64,000 nt of DNA from Hyphomicrobiales bacterium (GCA_900467685.1 UBQX01000026.1:1-64000), one strand, 5' to 3'. Counted from the first letter of the stretch, positions 16,504 through 26,050 are shown. Notes: generated from the letters alone by a model not told the origin. Numbers and translations: made by a program.

Positions 16504-16947
16504 ATGGATATGAGCGGCGAAGAGCGCATTGCAGCCAAGCGAGAGGTTGTCTGGGCAGCACTGAACAATCCAGAGATCCTGAAGGCCTGCATTCCGGGCT
16601 GTCAAAACCTCGACATGGCCTCGCCGACCGAAATGTCGGCGACCGTGAAGATCAAGATCGGCCCGGTCTCAGCGACCTTTTCGGGTGACGTGACGCTTTC
16701 CGACCTCAACCCGCCGGAAGGCTACAAGATTTCCGGCGAGGGCAAGGGCGGCATTGCCGGCTTTGCAAAGGGCGGCGCGGAAGTGAAGCTTACCGAGGAT
16801 GGTGACGAGACCATCCTGTCTTACACCGTCGATGCGCAGATTGGTGGAAAGCTCGCCCAGCTCGGGTCGCGGCTGATCGATTCGTCAGCCAAGAAGCTTG
16901 CCGGCCAGTTCTTCGCCGACTTCAACAAGGCCGTGAGCGGAAACTGA
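16504..16947 (+). CDS. CoxG-like SRPBCC family protein
   Basis: 147 aa from the ATG at 16504, which has GGGAGGAG upstream; a TTG 18 nt earlier is less likely. The START/SRPBCC fold of the CO dehydrogenase subunit G family is recognised by MSGEERIAAKREVVWAALNN, LKACIPGCQ, and the C-terminal DAQIGGKLAQLGSRLIDSSAKKLAGQFFADF. Such proteins bind hydrophobic ligands, and CoxG helps molybdo-flavo hydroxylases associate with membranes. No coxMSL genes are nearby, so its partner here is unknown. Confidence 0.9.
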   Translation: MDMSGEERIAAKREVVWAALNNPEILKACIPGCQNLDMASPTEMSATVKIKIGPVSATFSGDVTLSDLNPPEGYKISGEGKGGIAGFAKGGAEVKLTEDGDETILSYTVDAQIGGKLAQLGSRLIDSSAKKLAGQFFADFNKAVSGN

Positions 16948-16959
16948 TTTCGTCTCAGC

Positions 16960-17307
16960 TTACTTCGAAGCCGATACCGGCAGGATAACCTGCTGGGCGA
17001 GGTCTTCGGCGCGCTTCTGGTTGCGCCGGGCCTCTCCCTGCCAGCGGGCAACTTCCTGTTCCTGCGTGCGAACGCGCTTGCGGTGCTTGCCCTGCGCAAA
17101 CCATGTCAGCGCCGAACCAAGGATCGCGCCGATTATGACGGCAAGGAAGAGATAGACGAAGAACGGAGCCGTAAGGGACAGAAGCTTGTCGGACGGATCG
17201 AACGGGTTCAGTGCCAACGTGACGAAATGGCGATTGGCGACCGAGAGCACGATGAGGACGATGGCGACCGGCAGGAGGATCACCAGATTGATCAGCTTCT
17301 TCGTCAT
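16960..17307 (-). CDS. LapA domain (DUF1049) inner membrane protein
   Basis: 115 aa from the ATG at 17307; the open frame extends 15 codons further. Two membrane helices (KKLINLVILLPVAIVLIVLSVAN and FVYLFLAVIIGAILGSALTWF) are followed by a cytoplasmic basic coiled segment (KHRKRVRTQEQEVARWQGEARR). This is the DUF1049/LapA layout; in E. coli LapA is tied to control of LPS synthesis. It follows ihfB and sppA on the minus strand in an order common to rhizobia. Confidence 0.82.
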   Translation of the reverse strand: MTKKLINLVILLPVAIVLIVLSVANRHFVTLALNPFDPSDKLLSLTAPFFVYLFLAVIIGAILGSALTWFAQGKHRKRVRTQEQEVARWQGEARRNQKRAEDLAQQVILPVSASK

Positions 17308-17428
17308 GGACAGGCTCCGGCAGGCAACATGATAGCGGCCGGGCGAATGCACCCGGTCAAGCTCTTAAGATAGAAGGATATGCGGCGCTTTCAAGCCTCA
17401 ACGAGGCGCCCGCCATCTGAGCGGGCGC

Positions 17429-17728
17429 TCAATCGTCTTCGTCGGCCTGACCGGGGTTGAGACGCTCGCGCAGTTCCTTGCCCGTCTTGAAGAAGGGAAC
17501 CCACTTCTCCTCGACGAAAACCGCATCGCCAGTGCGCGGGTTGCGACCCGAGCGCGAGGGACGGTTCTTGACCGAGAACGCGCCGAAGCCGCGAAGCTCG
17601 ACGCGATTGCCGCCAGCAAGCGCATCGGTGATCTCATCGAGAACGGCATTGACGATATTTTCCACGTCGCGGTGATAGAGATGTGGATTGCGCGCAGCAA
17701 CGATCTGCACCAATTCGGACTTTATCAC
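17429..17728 (-). CDS. ihfB: Integration host factor subunit beta
   Basis: 99 aa if started at the GTG at 17728, which matches the normal family length and N-terminus ([16 protein letters not shown]). A GAGGGGG purine run lies just upstream of this GTG. An ATG six codons earlier (17746) is the alternative. The HU/IHF fold is clear, with the DNA-intercalating beta-arm motif RNPRTGDAV and the flanking [15 protein letters not shown]. IhfB pairs with IhfA to bend DNA at sigma54 promoters, recombination sites and elsewhere. It follows sppA in the same direction. Confidence 0.95.
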   Translation of the reverse strand: MIKSELVQIVAARNPHLYHRDVENIVNAVLDEITDALAGGNRVELRGFGAFSVKNRPSRSGRNPRTGDAVFVEEKWVPFFKTGKELRERLNPGQADEDD

Positions 17729-17849
17729 GTCTTCCCCCTCGGTCATTTCCGGTTTCCGGTCCCGTCAGGCATCGACCCTTGCCGAAGCCTGCTCGCCGGA
17801 TTGAAATCTGGATGGTCTTTTTGTCCCGACGGATGCCGCCGGGGTTACC

Positions 17850-18800
17850 TTAGCCGCGATCAACCTGCCAAACGGAAACAAGGCCGTCAAGGAACAAGTG
17901 CTGGATACCTAGCATTTTCAAGGCGCTTGCCGAAAAATCGCGGTCCAGGCCCGCCCATTCTGCCGCGTGAATCAGCGCGCCGGGAAGCATCGCGGCCCAT
18001 CCCTGGGGCGCAGGCTTCCAGTCGATGACCGGCAGATCGGCATCAACCGAACGCGACTTCAGATAGACCTTGATCTCCGGCAGACCGCCCAACTCATCGA
18101 CAAGCCCTTTTTTAAGTGCCTGGCGACCCGTGAAAATGGAGCCATCGGAAAGCGCCATCGCCTGGTCCTGCGTCATCTTGCGGCGTTCGGCAACGAGATC
18201 CACGAACCAGTGGAAACTGTCCTGTACCATCGCATTGATCATCGCCTTCGTCTGGTCGCTGGGCGGATTGAAGGGAGACGGTTCGGCCTTCATGGGCGCG
18301 GACTTGATCGATTCCAGCGAGACACCGATCTTGTCGAGCAGTTCCTTGGCCTGCGGATACTGGAAGAGCACGCCGATCGAGCCGGTGATCGACATGTCGC
18401 CGGCAATGATGCGGTCGCCGCCCAGCGCAATCATGTAGCCGGCCGAAGCGGCCAGCGTGCGGATGTCTGAGACGACCGGCTTCTTTTCGGCGACCCGGCG
18501 CAGCGCCTTGTAAATTGTTTCTCCGCCATAAGTCGTGCCGCCGGGCGAGGAGATGTCGACGATCAGCGCCTTCACATTGTCTGCCTTGGCGATACGGTCG
18601 AGACGCGCGGTCAGGTCCTTATCGTCCTGAATCAGGCCGCTGATGGTGACGCGAGCGATATGGTTCACGCCCGCCCCTGCCGAGCCCGGCCACTGAAACC
18701 AGACGGTTGCCAGCACGAAGACGAGGACGATGATGGCAAGGCTGCGCCAGAAGGTAACCTTGCGCCGAAGCGCCCGCCGATCAGCAATTCCGTTATCCAT
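17850..18800 (-). CDS. sppA: Signal peptide peptidase SppA (short form)
   Basis: 316 aa with one N-terminal membrane helix (residues 18-36). This is the 36-kDa S49 form with a single protease domain. The Ser/Lys dyad is visible: S119 in TLAASAGYMIAL and K171 in SAPMKAEPSPF. The oxyanion-region VDISSPGGTTYGG block and the MSITGSIGVLFQ segment are also present. It degrades cleaved signal peptides in the inner membrane. It is the first gene of the sppA-ihfB-lapA series. Confidence 0.94.
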   Translation of the reverse strand: MDNGIADRRALRRKVTFWRSLAIIVLVFVLATVWFQWPGSAGAGVNHIARVTISGLIQDDKDLTARLDRIAKADNVKALIVDISSPGGTTYGGETIYKALRRVAEKKPVVSDIRTLAASAGYMIALGGDRIIAGDMSITGSIGVLFQYPQAKELLDKIGVSLESIKSAPMKAEPSPFNPPSDQTKAMINAMVQDSFHWFVDLVAERRKMTQDQAMALSDGSIFTGRQALKKGLVDELGGLPEIKVYLKSRSVDADLPVIDWKPAPQGWAAMLPGALIHAAEWAGLDRDFSASALKMLGIQHLFLDGLVSVWQVDRG

Positions 18801-19086
18801 ACGATATTCCTTCCGAGATCAGAGATCGCAACCGCGGCGGTGGCAGCCGGGCGCATCGCGCAGATGGCAAGCGCTGAACGCATAGCCATAAAGCCAATCG
18901 CGCAAATCCGGAAGCCAAAGCAAGCCGTAAAACTCGTTGTCGGAGGGCACCGTAAAGACAAAAAGAAATTTATTAAGGAAGCCGATGTTTTTTGGGGCGT
19001 TTCGTCATTGTCTGCGGCACGAAAATAACCATATTGCGTCGTTAGCGCTTCGGCTAATGTAACAGCCGGGCCAACATGGGAACGAG
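18801..19086. other. 286-bp divergent intergenic region (sppA / lptC)
   Basis: This gap holds the promoters for sppA (minus) and lptC (plus). An AT-rich run with homopolymers occurs at 18955-18995. Short open frames cross it, but none has a convincing ribosome site or recognisable protein, and I see no RNA gene. Confidence 0.5.
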
Positions 19087-19752
19087 ATGGCAAGCTTGGA
19101 GATGAACAGCGGACAAGCTGGCGACACTGGCGAACGGCGCGTGGCCTATTCGCAGGCGGTGCGCCATTCGCAGCGCGTGCGCAGGCTGAAGATCCTGCTG
19201 CCGGTGGCGGCCCTTGTCGTATCGCTTCTCTTTGTCGCCGTGTCGGTGATCCGCAGCTTTCTGCCCGACAACATCGAAGTGAAGGGTGCGACCATCGAGA
19301 ACGGCCAGATCGTGATGGAAAAGCCCGCGATTTCAGGCCGCAATGCCGACGGCATCTTCTATTCGATGACCGCCGCACGCGCGCTCCAGAGCATAGTTTC
19401 GCCGAACATCATGACTTTGGAAGACATTGCCGCGCAGATGCCGGTCAATGACCAACTCATTGCGAAGGTCAAGGCCAAGGGTGGCGTCTACGACCGCAGC
19501 GCCAATACGCTCGACATGACCCAGCCCTTCTCGCTGCACCTATCGAGCGGGCTGGTGGCGAATTTCCGTTCGGCAAAGCTGGATGTTAAGAACGGAACGA
19601 TGTCTTCGAATGACGTGGTGTCCATTACGGCGTCGAAGGCGACCGTAGTTGCGCAAAGCATCAATATCGAAGATAAGGGCCAGACGATCGTATTCGATGG
19701 CCGCGTGCAGGTGAACCTGAGCGCTGATTCCATACATGACAAAGGCAATTAA
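19087..19752 (+). CDS. lptC: LPS export ABC transporter periplasmic protein LptC
   Basis: 221 aa. A basic cytoplasmic N-terminus (about 1-33) and one membrane helix (about 35-55) precede a periplasmic beta-jellyroll (LptC/YrbK domain) with the ENGQIVMEKPAISGRNADG block. LptC links the LptBFG extractor in the inner membrane to the LptA bridge. It is the first gene of the contiguous lptC-lptA-lptB set and ends one base before the GTG start of lptA. Confidence 0.93.
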   Translation: MASLEMNSGQAGDTGERRVAYSQAVRHSQRVRRLKILLPVAALVVSLLFVAVSVIRSFLPDNIEVKGATIENGQIVMEKPAISGRNADGIFYSMTAARALQSIVSPNIMTLEDIAAQMPVNDQLIAKVKAKGGVYDRSANTLDMTQPFSLHLSSGLVANFRSAKLDVKNGTMSSNDVVSITASKATVVAQSINIEDKGQTIVFDGRVQVNLSADSIHDKGN

Positions 19753-20322
19753 GTGATGCCCGCCAAATCCAATCTCACGCTGTGTCTGGTGATTGCCGCG
19801 CTCGCTCTTGCGCCTGCCACCGCCGCTTTTTCACAGGCGACCGCAAGCAAGATGGATGGTGTCGCGCTTTCAAATGACAAGCCGATCCATATCGAGAGCG
19901 ACAAGCTGGAGATCAAAGACAAGGAAAATCGTGCCGATTTCACCGGCAACGTGATAGCCACTCAAGGCACCACGATGCTGAAGTCGAAGACGATGACCGT
20001 CTATTACAAGTCCTCTGGCAAGGACGGCGCAAACAATGGCGGCGCGATGGCCAATGCCGGCAATGGCGATATCGACCGCATCCTCGTCAACGGTGGCGTT
20101 GTGCTTAATTCCGACAAGCAGACAGCGACGGCTGAAAGCGGACATTTCGAGATGGCCCAGCAGCTCTTCGTCCTTGAAGGCAAGCAGGTCGTCCTCTCGG
20201 ATGGAAACAATGTTTTCACCGGCTGCCGGCTGACTGTCCACATGGATACTGGACAGGCCCGGCTCGACAGCTGCGGCGGCCGCGTCCAGATTCAGCTCGA
20301 TCCCAAGTCGCGCAGCAAATAA
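19753..20322 (+). CDS. lptA: LPS transport periplasmic protein LptA
   Basis: 189 aa. The signal peptide (about 1-27, LTLCLVIAALALAPATAAFSQ) precedes the OstA/LptA jellyroll: KPIHIESDKLEIKDKENRADFTGNV, TMLKSKTMTVYY and ANNGGA-rich loops. The C-terminal part carries two Cys (C220-type spacing in TGCRLTVH and LDSCGGRV) that may form a disulfide. LptA forms the periplasmic bridge for LPS. Either the GTG immediately after the lptC stop or the ATG one codon later (19756) can be the start. Confidence 0.93.
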   Translation: MMPAKSNLTLCLVIAALALAPATAAFSQATASKMDGVALSNDKPIHIESDKLEIKDKENRADFTGNVIATQGTTMLKSKTMTVYYKSSGKDGANNGGAMANAGNGDIDRILVNGGVVLNSDKQTATAESGHFEMAQQLFVLEGKQVVLSDGNNVFTGCRLTVHMDTGQARLDSCGGRVQIQLDPKSRSK

Positions 20323-20333
20323 GCGGTGACCTC

Positions 20334-21134
20334 TTGCTGAACAGGAATACCGACAAGTCGTCCGCAAAGGCACCCGCCGACAGTCAGGGCGACAGCCATG
20401 CTGCCCGCTACGAGGGAACGCTGGTCGCCCGCAATCTGACGAAGACCTATAACTCGCGACGGGTGGTGAACGGCGTTTCGCTGATTCTGAAGCGCGGCGA
20501 GGCCGTTGGACTGCTGGGTCCCAACGGCGCGGGCAAGACGACATGCTTTTACATGATCACAGGTCTCGTTCCGGTCGATTCGGGCACGATCGAACTTGAT
20601 GGTCACGATGTCACGTCGATGCCCATGTATCGGCGCGCGCGCCTCGGCGTCGGCTACCTGCCGCAGGAAGCCTCGATCTTTCGTGGCCTGACCGTGGAGG
20701 AGAACATCCGGGCGGTTCTGGAGGTTCGCGAGAAGAACAAGACCAAGCGCGAGAGCAAGATTACGGAACTGCTGGACGAATTTTCCATCGGACATCTGCG
20801 GAAGTCGCCGGCGGTGGCGCTTTCGGGCGGCGAGCGTCGGCGTCTGGAAATTGCGCGTGCCCTTGCCACTGAGCCCGCCTTCATGCTGCTCGACGAGCCT
20901 TTCGCCGGGGTCGACCCGATCTCGGTGTCGGAAATCCAAAATCTCGTGCGGCACCTGACGCGGCGCGGGATCGGCGTGCTCATCACTGACCACAACGTCC
21001 GCGAGACGCTCGGCCTGATCGACCGCGCCTATATCATCCATGCCGGCGAAGTGCTGACGCATGGCCGCGCCGACGACATCGTCAACAATGCCGATGTGCG
21101 CCGTCTTTATCTGGGCGACAACTTCAGCCTCTAA
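20334..21134 (+). CDS. lptB: LPS export ABC transporter ATP-binding protein LptB
   Basis: 266 aa from a TTG start, with conserved sequence beginning near residue 29. The first 28 residues are hydrophilic and poorly conserved, so the true start is uncertain. ATPase motifs: Walker A GPNGAGKTT, Q-loop LPQEASIF, signature LSGGERRRLEIARAL, Walker B FMLLDEPFAGVDP, and the switch His in ITDHNVRETL. LptB powers extraction of LPS from the inner membrane with LptFG (not in this window). It lies 11 bp after lptA and just before rpoN, the usual proteobacterial order. Confidence 0.95.
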   Translation: MLNRNTDKSSAKAPADSQGDSHAARYEGTLVARNLTKTYNSRRVVNGVSLILKRGEAVGLLGPNGAGKTTCFYMITGLVPVDSGTIELDGHDVTSMPMYRRARLGVGYLPQEASIFRGLTVEENIRAVLEVREKNKTKRESKITELLDEFSIGHLRKSPAVALSGGERRRLEIARALATEPAFMLLDEPFAGVDPISVSEIQNLVRHLTRRGIGVLITDHNVRETLGLIDRAYIIHAGEVLTHGRADDIVNNADVRRLYLGDNFSL

Positions 21135-21296
21135 GGCCGTTCGTTCAAGCCCGTCACAGAACTGCCACTCATTTTAACCGAATTTCCGCTTGGGTCTTGA
21201 CCGCGAAAGGGAAACCAAGCAATTTTCGGGCCAGACAGGTTTCAATGCACATCGTGTTGAGCCTGCCGAATGGGAAGTGGGAGTTCTGCGTTCATC

Positions 21297-22835
21297 ATGG
21301 CCATGTCAGCCAGCCTGCACCTGAAGCAATCGCAATCGCTGGTCATGACCCCGCAGCTCATGCAGTCGATCCAGCTGTTGCAGATGACGCATGTCGAGCT
21401 CAATCAGTTCATCGAACAGGAAGTCCAGAAGAATCCGCTGCTGGAAATCGTTTCCGGCGAGGCGCCGGCCGTATCGCTTGGCGAAGACGCGCCGGAGACA
21501 TCCGGCGAGCCGGCCTCCGCGCCCAGAGGCGACGGGGACTGGTTCGAGGCCGGCAATACCGGCCAGGCGGAGCGCCTGACAAAGGAACTCGACGCGAATT
21601 TCGAACCGGAATTCGATACCGACCAGGCCGAGCGCCGGCCGGATTCGCCCGAACTTATCGGGCAGTGGAAGTCCATGCCGGGCGGCCAGGGTGAGGATGG
21701 CGGCGACTTCGACATGGACGATTTCGCCGCAGCCGGCGTGTCGCTGCGCGAATTTGTCAGCCAGCAGCTTCCCTTCGCCGTCACAGGTGCGGCCGACCGG
21801 CTGATCGCCCAGCATCTCGTCGACCTTCTCGACGACAGCGGATACATCCTTCCTGAACTGGACGCCGTGGCCGAACGCGTCGGCAGGCCGATTGCCGATG
21901 TCGAGCGCGTGCTCACCATCCTGCAGACCCTGGAGCCCGCCGGCATCTTCGCCCGCTCGCTCAGCGAATGTCTGGCAATCCAGCTTAAGCAAAAGAACCG
22001 GCTCGACCCGGCCATGTCAGCTTTCGTCGCCAATCTCGAACTGCTGGCGCGACGCGATTTTCCATCCCTGAAGAAGCTGTGCGGAGTGGACGAGGACGAC
22101 CTGCTCGACATGCTTGCGGAAATTCGCCGTCTCGACCCCAAGCCCGGCAGTGGCTTCATGCGCTCGGGATCGGAAACCATCGTGCCCGATATCGTGGTTT
22201 CCAGTGCCGGAGACGGCGGCTGGAATGTGGAACTGAACCCCGACACGCTGCCTCGGGTGCTTGTCAACCAGACCTATTATGCCGAAGTGTCGCGGCACGC
22301 GCCGCGCGACAGCGCGGATCAGGCCTTCCTGAGCGAATGCATGCAGAATGCCAACTGGCTGACGCGCAGTCTCGACCAGCGCGCCCGCACGATCCTGAAG
22401 GTCGCGACCGAAATCGTGCGACGCCAGGACGGCTTCCTGCGTCAGGGCGTCGACGGGCTGAAGCCGCTGAACCTCAAGACCGTGGCCGACGCGATCAAGA
22501 TGCACGAATCCACCGTCAGCCGGGTAACCTCCAACAAATTCATGATGACACCGCGCGGCGTCTATGAGCTGAAATATTTCTTCACCGTTTCGATCTCGTC
22601 TGCCGAGGGCGGCGACGGGCATTCGGCGGAGGCGGTGCGCAATCGTATCCGTACGATGATCAATGAGGAAACCGCCGACACCGTGCTCTCCGACGACGAC
22701 ATCGTGGATATCCTGAAGGCAGCCGGCATCGACATCGCAAGACGCACGGTTGCCAAATATCGCGACGCGATGAACATCCCCTCCTCGGTCCAACGCAGGC
22801 GCGAGAAAAAGGCAATCGCCCGCATTGCCTCGTGA
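21297..22835 (+). CDS. rpoN: RNA polymerase sigma-54 factor
   Basis: 512 aa from the ATG at 21297; an in-frame ATG two codons later is the alternative. Region I is the Gln/Leu-rich LHLKQSQSLVMTPQLMQSIQ segment, region II is acidic (about 55-140), followed by the core-binding domain, the HTH (DAIKMHESTVSRVTSNKFM) and the RpoN box ARRTVAKYRDAMNIPSS. It directs transcription at -24/-12 promoters of nitrogen, C4-dicarboxylate and related genes. It follows lptB and precedes hpf and ptsN, a widely conserved cluster. Confidence 0.97.
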   Translation: MAMSASLHLKQSQSLVMTPQLMQSIQLLQMTHVELNQFIEQEVQKNPLLEIVSGEAPAVSLGEDAPETSGEPASAPRGDGDWFEAGNTGQAERLTKELDANFEPEFDTDQAERRPDSPELIGQWKSMPGGQGEDGGDFDMDDFAAAGVSLREFVSQQLPFAVTGAADRLIAQHLVDLLDDSGYILPELDAVAERVGRPIADVERVLTILQTLEPAGIFARSLSECLAIQLKQKNRLDPAMSAFVANLELLARRDFPSLKKLCGVDEDDLLDMLAEIRRLDPKPGSGFMRSGSETIVPDIVVSSAGDGGWNVELNPDTLPRVLVNQTYYAEVSRHAPRDSADQAFLSECMQNANWLTRSLDQRARTILKVATEIVRRQDGFLRQGVDGLKPLNLKTVADAIKMHESTVSRVTSNKFMMTPRGVYELKYFFTVSISSAEGGDGHSAEAVRNRIRTMINEETADTVLSDDDIVDILKAAGIDIARRTVAKYRDAMNIPSSVQRRREKKAIARIAS

Positions 22836-22868
22836 GACGTTGCGTCAATTCCCTCCATAACAATCGGT

Positions 22869-22910
22869 GGGCAAGTGGCTGCGCTGACTGCACGTCATGT
22901 TGACTTGCCC
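22869..22910. other. Stem-loop downstream of rpoN
   Basis: Perfect 8-bp arms GGGCAAGT and ACTTGCCC are separated by 26 nt that can form an inner TGAC/GTCA stem. It lies in the 201-bp gap between rpoN and hpf. It lacks a T-run, so it may be a Rho-dependent end, a processing site or part of the hpf leader. Confidence 0.35.
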
Positions 22911-23036
22911 CATGCCCCGGAGTAGAAGCGCGCCGCACCCCATGGAAGGCCGAAAGTATTGTCGGAATCGCTTGGATGCGAGGGCAGCTTGGAATAGACT
23001 GTTTCTCGCAAATCAATACACAAGAAGGGTAAAACC

Positions 23037-23609
23037 ATGAGTGTGCGAGTTTCCGGAAAACATATGGAAGTCGGTGAATCGTTCCGCCAGCGGATCGAGA
23101 GCCATGTCGGAGACGCGGTGGGGAAATATTTCGATGGAGGCTATTCCGGCCAGGTAACGGTCGAAAAGTCGGGCTCTTCGCGCTACGCAGCGGATTGCAA
23201 GATTCACCTCGATACCGGCGTTGTGTTTCATGCGGCCGGCGAGGCGAACGATCCGCAGGCGGCCTATGATGCGGCGGCCGAACGGATCGAGAAGCGGCTT
23301 CGGCGGTACAAGCGCCGGCTGCGCGACCACCATGCCGGATCCGGGCAGCACACCGAAATGCCCTATTCCGTCATCGATTCGATCTCGGAAGAGGTTGAGG
23401 ACGTGCCGGAAGATTACGCACCCGCGATCATCGCAGAGAGCACGAAACGGCTCAGGACCATGACTGTCGCCGGCGCCGTAATGGCGCTCGACATGACCGA
23501 CGAACCGGTTTTCGTCTTCCGCAACGCGGGCAACGAACAACTGAACATTGTGTATCGCCGCCACGACGGCAACATCGGCTGGATCGATCCGGCCGGTGTA
23601 AAGGGCTGA
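23037..23609 (+). CDS. hpf: Ribosome hibernation promoting factor, long form
   Basis: 190 aa. An N-terminal S30AE domain (MSVRVSGKHMEVGESFRQRIE ... RIEKRLRRYKRRLRDHH) is joined by an acidic linker to the C-terminal dimerisation domain (TMTVAGAVMALDMTDEPVFVFRNAGN, VVYRRHDGNIGWI-like ending). The long form dimerises 70S ribosomes into inactive 100S particles in stationary phase. AAGAAGGG precedes the start. It sits between rpoN and ptsN. Confidence 0.93.
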   Translation: MSVRVSGKHMEVGESFRQRIESHVGDAVGKYFDGGYSGQVTVEKSGSSRYAADCKIHLDTGVVFHAAGEANDPQAAYDAAAERIEKRLRRYKRRLRDHHAGSGQHTEMPYSVIDSISEEVEDVPEDYAPAIIAESTKRLRTMTVAGAVMALDMTDEPVFVFRNAGNEQLNIVYRRHDGNIGWIDPAGVKG

Positions 23610-23675
23610 AGAGCCGGACGGGCGCGCCAAAGCCGCGCGCCCGCCTCCTTTCAGCTTCAGAACGGGGAACATCGA

Positions 23676-24140
23676 ATGGCATTGGCAGATCTGCTGCATC
23701 AGGATGCGATTATTCCGGCTCTGAAGGCCAATTCCAAAAAGCAGTTGCTTCAGGAACTCGCAGAAAAGGCAGCAGCCGTGACCGGCCTGCCGGAGCGGGA
23801 AATCTTTGAAGTGATCCTGCAGCGTGAGCGTCTCGGCTCCACGGGCGTGGGCAACGGCATCGCCATCCCCCATGGTAAACTCAATTCCATCAAGAAGATC
23901 GCCGGTGTCTTTGCGCGTCTGGACACCCCTGTCGCCTTCGAGGCGCTGGACGACCAGCCTGTCGATCTCGTCTTCCTGCTGCTGGCACCGGAAGGCGCCG
24001 GCGCGGATCACCTGAAGGCGCTGTCGCGCGTTGCACGCGTGCTGCGCGACCAAGACCTCACCGCACGCCTGCGCGCCTGCGACACGGCCGCCGCCATCTT
24101 CGCCTGCCTCAACCAGGACGCAGGAACGAACGCGGCCTGA
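23676..24140 (+). CDS. ptsN: PTS IIA-like nitrogen regulatory protein PtsN
   Basis: 154 aa. A single EIIA-Ntr domain, with the phosphorylatable His66 in GNGIAIPHGKL and the preceding EVILQRERLGSTGVG block. It receives phosphate from the PTS-Ntr chain (PtsP, PtsO) and controls potassium transport, carbon and nitrogen responses by protein contact; no sugar permease is involved. A GC-rich hairpin (about 23621-23643) lies between hpf and ptsN. A bidirectional terminator follows. Confidence 0.94.
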   Translation: MALADLLHQDAIIPALKANSKKQLLQELAEKAAAVTGLPEREIFEVILQRERLGSTGVGNGIAIPHGKLNSIKKIAGVFARLDTPVAFEALDDQPVDLVFLLLAPEGAGADHLKALSRVARVLRDQDLTARLRACDTAAAIFACLNQDAGTNAA

Positions 24141-24188
24141 ACCCTGAGGTCAGGCCGCAATATCCAGTTATTCAGAATGTAAAAGGCA

Positions 24189-24210
24189 GACGGCCATCAG
24201 GCCGTCTTTT
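24189..24210. terminator. Bidirectional terminator between ptsN and grpE
   Basis: GACGGCC-ATCA-GGCCGTC with TTTT on the plus side and a TTTT a few bases past the stem on the minus side. The loop contains the grpE stop codon (24197-24199), so the hairpin overlaps the end of grpE while ending the ptsN transcript. Confidence 0.85.
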
Positions 24211-24832
24211 CGGTATCCGCCGCGTCAGCTGCGGCAGCCTTCGGGCCGCCCTTCGACACGCCGACCATGGCCGGGCGCAGCATGCGCTCGCCGATGACAT
24301 AGCCGGCCTGGACAACCTGCAAAACCGTGTTGTTCGGGACTTCCGTGTTCGGAATTTCGAACATGGCCTGATGGAAGTTCGGGTCGAACTTCTGGCCTTC
24401 CGGCTCCAGCTTCTTCACGCCGTGGCGTTCCATGGCAGCAAGCATCGAACGCTCAGTGAGTTCGACGCCTTCGATCAGCGCCATGAGGCCTGCTTCGCCG
24501 GCCTCCTTGGCTTCTGCCGGAATGGCGTCCAGCGCGCGGCGGAGGTTGTCGGATACGCCCAACATGTCGCGAGCGAAGCTCGCGATTGCGTAGGACTTGG
24601 CGTCCTTGACATCGCGCTCGGTGCGGCGGCGCAGGTTGTCCATTTCGGCGGCGAGACGCAGGTAGCGGTCGCGCAGATCAGCATTTTCTGTCTTCAGGAC
24701 GTCGATCGGATCCGGCTCCTGTTCGGCTGCCTGCGCACCAGCTTCAGCGGCTTCGGCGTTCATCGCTTCGGCGGCTGCGTCGATCTCATGTGCCGCCTCG
24801 TCAGGTCCGTTCTTCTTCGTGTCGTCGGTCAT
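24197..24832 (-). CDS. grpE: GrpE nucleotide exchange factor of DnaK
   Basis: 211 aa. An acidic Ala/Glu-rich N-terminus (1-45) is followed by the long coiled-coil dimer helix ([30 protein letters not shown]) and the C-terminal beta-wing ([46 protein letters not shown]). It releases ADP from DnaK. hrcA lies 123 bp upstream in the same direction, so the pair may share a heat-shock transcript. Confidence 0.97.
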   Translation of the reverse strand: MTDDTKKNGPDEAAHEIDAAAEAMNAEAAEAGAQAAEQEPDPIDVLKTENADLRDRYLRLAAEMDNLRRRTERDVKDAKSYAIASFARDMLGVSDNLRRALDAIPAEAKEAGEAGLMALIEGVELTERSMLAAMERHGVKKLEPEGQKFDPNFHQAMFEIPNTEVPNNTVLQVVQAGYVIGERMLRPAMVGVSKGGPKAAAADAADTEKTA

Positions 24833-24955
24833 GACGGTCTCCAGATAAGGGTTTGCTCTATCGCGTTATGGGGGTTGGGCCCGATATCGATGTTCGGGCT
24901 TAAAAAATCAAGGCTTCAAAGCCTAGATGTTGACAATCGGGGCGTTTGTTCGATG

Positions 24956-26050
24956 TCAGCCAGGAGAACTCAGCTTGGAAATGAGTTGCGCCGTGTAATC
25001 GACCATTGGCACGATCCGGGCATAGTTGAGCCGCGTAGGGCCGATCACCCCCACCGCGCCGACGATCTTCTGCTCGCTATCGCGATAGGGCGCAACAATG
25101 AGGGACGAGCCGGAGAGCGAAAACAGCTTGTTTTCCGAGCCGATGAAGATGCGAACTCCCGGCCCCGTTTCGGCGAGGTTCAGGAGGTCGATCAGGCTTT
25201 CCTTGCGCTCTAGGTCGTCGAAAAGCATGCGCAGGCGATCGATATCGGCCTGATCGTCGAGCCCTTCGATGAGGTTTGACTGGCCACGCACGATCAGCCG
25301 CGATGTCTGGTCAAGCTCGCTGGTGCCAGACCAGACGGCAAGGCCACGCTCGACGAGATCCTGCGACAGCGTATCCAGTTCGGCCTGGATCGTCCGGCGG
25401 ATCACTTCCGTCTGGCTGCGGATTTCCGCCAGCGTATGGCCGGAAACATGCGCATTGAGAAAATTGGCGGCCTCGGTCAACTGGGAACTGGTGGTGCCGG
25501 CCGGCAATTCGATGATGCGGTTTTCGACCTCGTCATGCTCGCCAACCAGAACGGCCAGCGCCTTGGTCGGCCCCAGCCGCACGAATTCGACATGGCGGAG
25601 AACCGGATCGTTCTTGGTCGTGACAACGAGGCCCGCGCCGCGCGACATGCCGGAAAGCATCCGACTTGCCTCGCTCAGCAGATTTTCGGCCTGCTGGCCG
25701 CGTTCGGCATTGCGCATCTGCGTCTCGATCGAGGTCCGCTCTTCCGGCGACAGGTCGCCGACCTGCATGAAGGCATCGACGAAGAAGCGAAGGCCAAGCT
25801 GGGTCGGCAGGCGGCCGGCGCTGATATGTGGGGAATAGATGAGGCCGAGTTCTTCCAGATCGCTCATCACATTGCGCACGGATGCGGGCGAGAGCGACAT
25901 GGGCAGAAGGCGTGAGAGATTTCGCGAGCCGAGCGGCTCGCCGTTCTGCAGATAGGTTTCCACGATACGCCGGAAGATCTCGCCCGAGCGCTCATCAAGC
26001 GTGCGGCCCGTATCCAGCGTCTGACCGATCCGTCTATCCCAACCGATCAT
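24956..26050 (-). CDS. hrcA: Heat-inducible transcription repressor HrcA
   Basis: 364 aa. A winged-helix N-terminal domain (ERSGEIFRRIVETYLQNGEPLGSRNL, SPASVRNVMSDLEELGLI, HISAGRLPTQLGLRFFVD) precedes the GAF-like inserted domain and the C-terminal FIGSENKLFSLSGSSLIVAPYRD, IVGAVGVIGPTRLNYARIVPMV segment. HrcA binds CIRCE operators of groESL-type genes and depends on GroEL. I did not find a CIRCE element in the adjacent gap. It is divergent from rph. Confidence 0.96.
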   Translation of the reverse strand: MIGWDRRIGQTLDTGRTLDERSGEIFRRIVETYLQNGEPLGSRNLSRLLPMSLSPASVRNVMSDLEELGLIYSPHISAGRLPTQLGLRFFVDAFMQVGDLSPEERTSIETQMRNAERGQQAENLLSEASRMLSGMSRGAGLVVTTKNDPVLRHVEFVRLGPTKALAVLVGEHDEVENRIIELPAGTTSSQLTEAANFLNAHVSGHTLAEIRSQTEVIRRTIQAELDTLSQDLVERGLAVWSGTSELDQTSRLIVRGQSNLIEGLDDQADIDRLRMLFDDLERKESLIDLLNLAETGPGVRIFIGSENKLFSLSGSSLIVAPYRDSEQKIVGAVGVIGPTRLNYARIVPMVDYTAQLISKLSSPG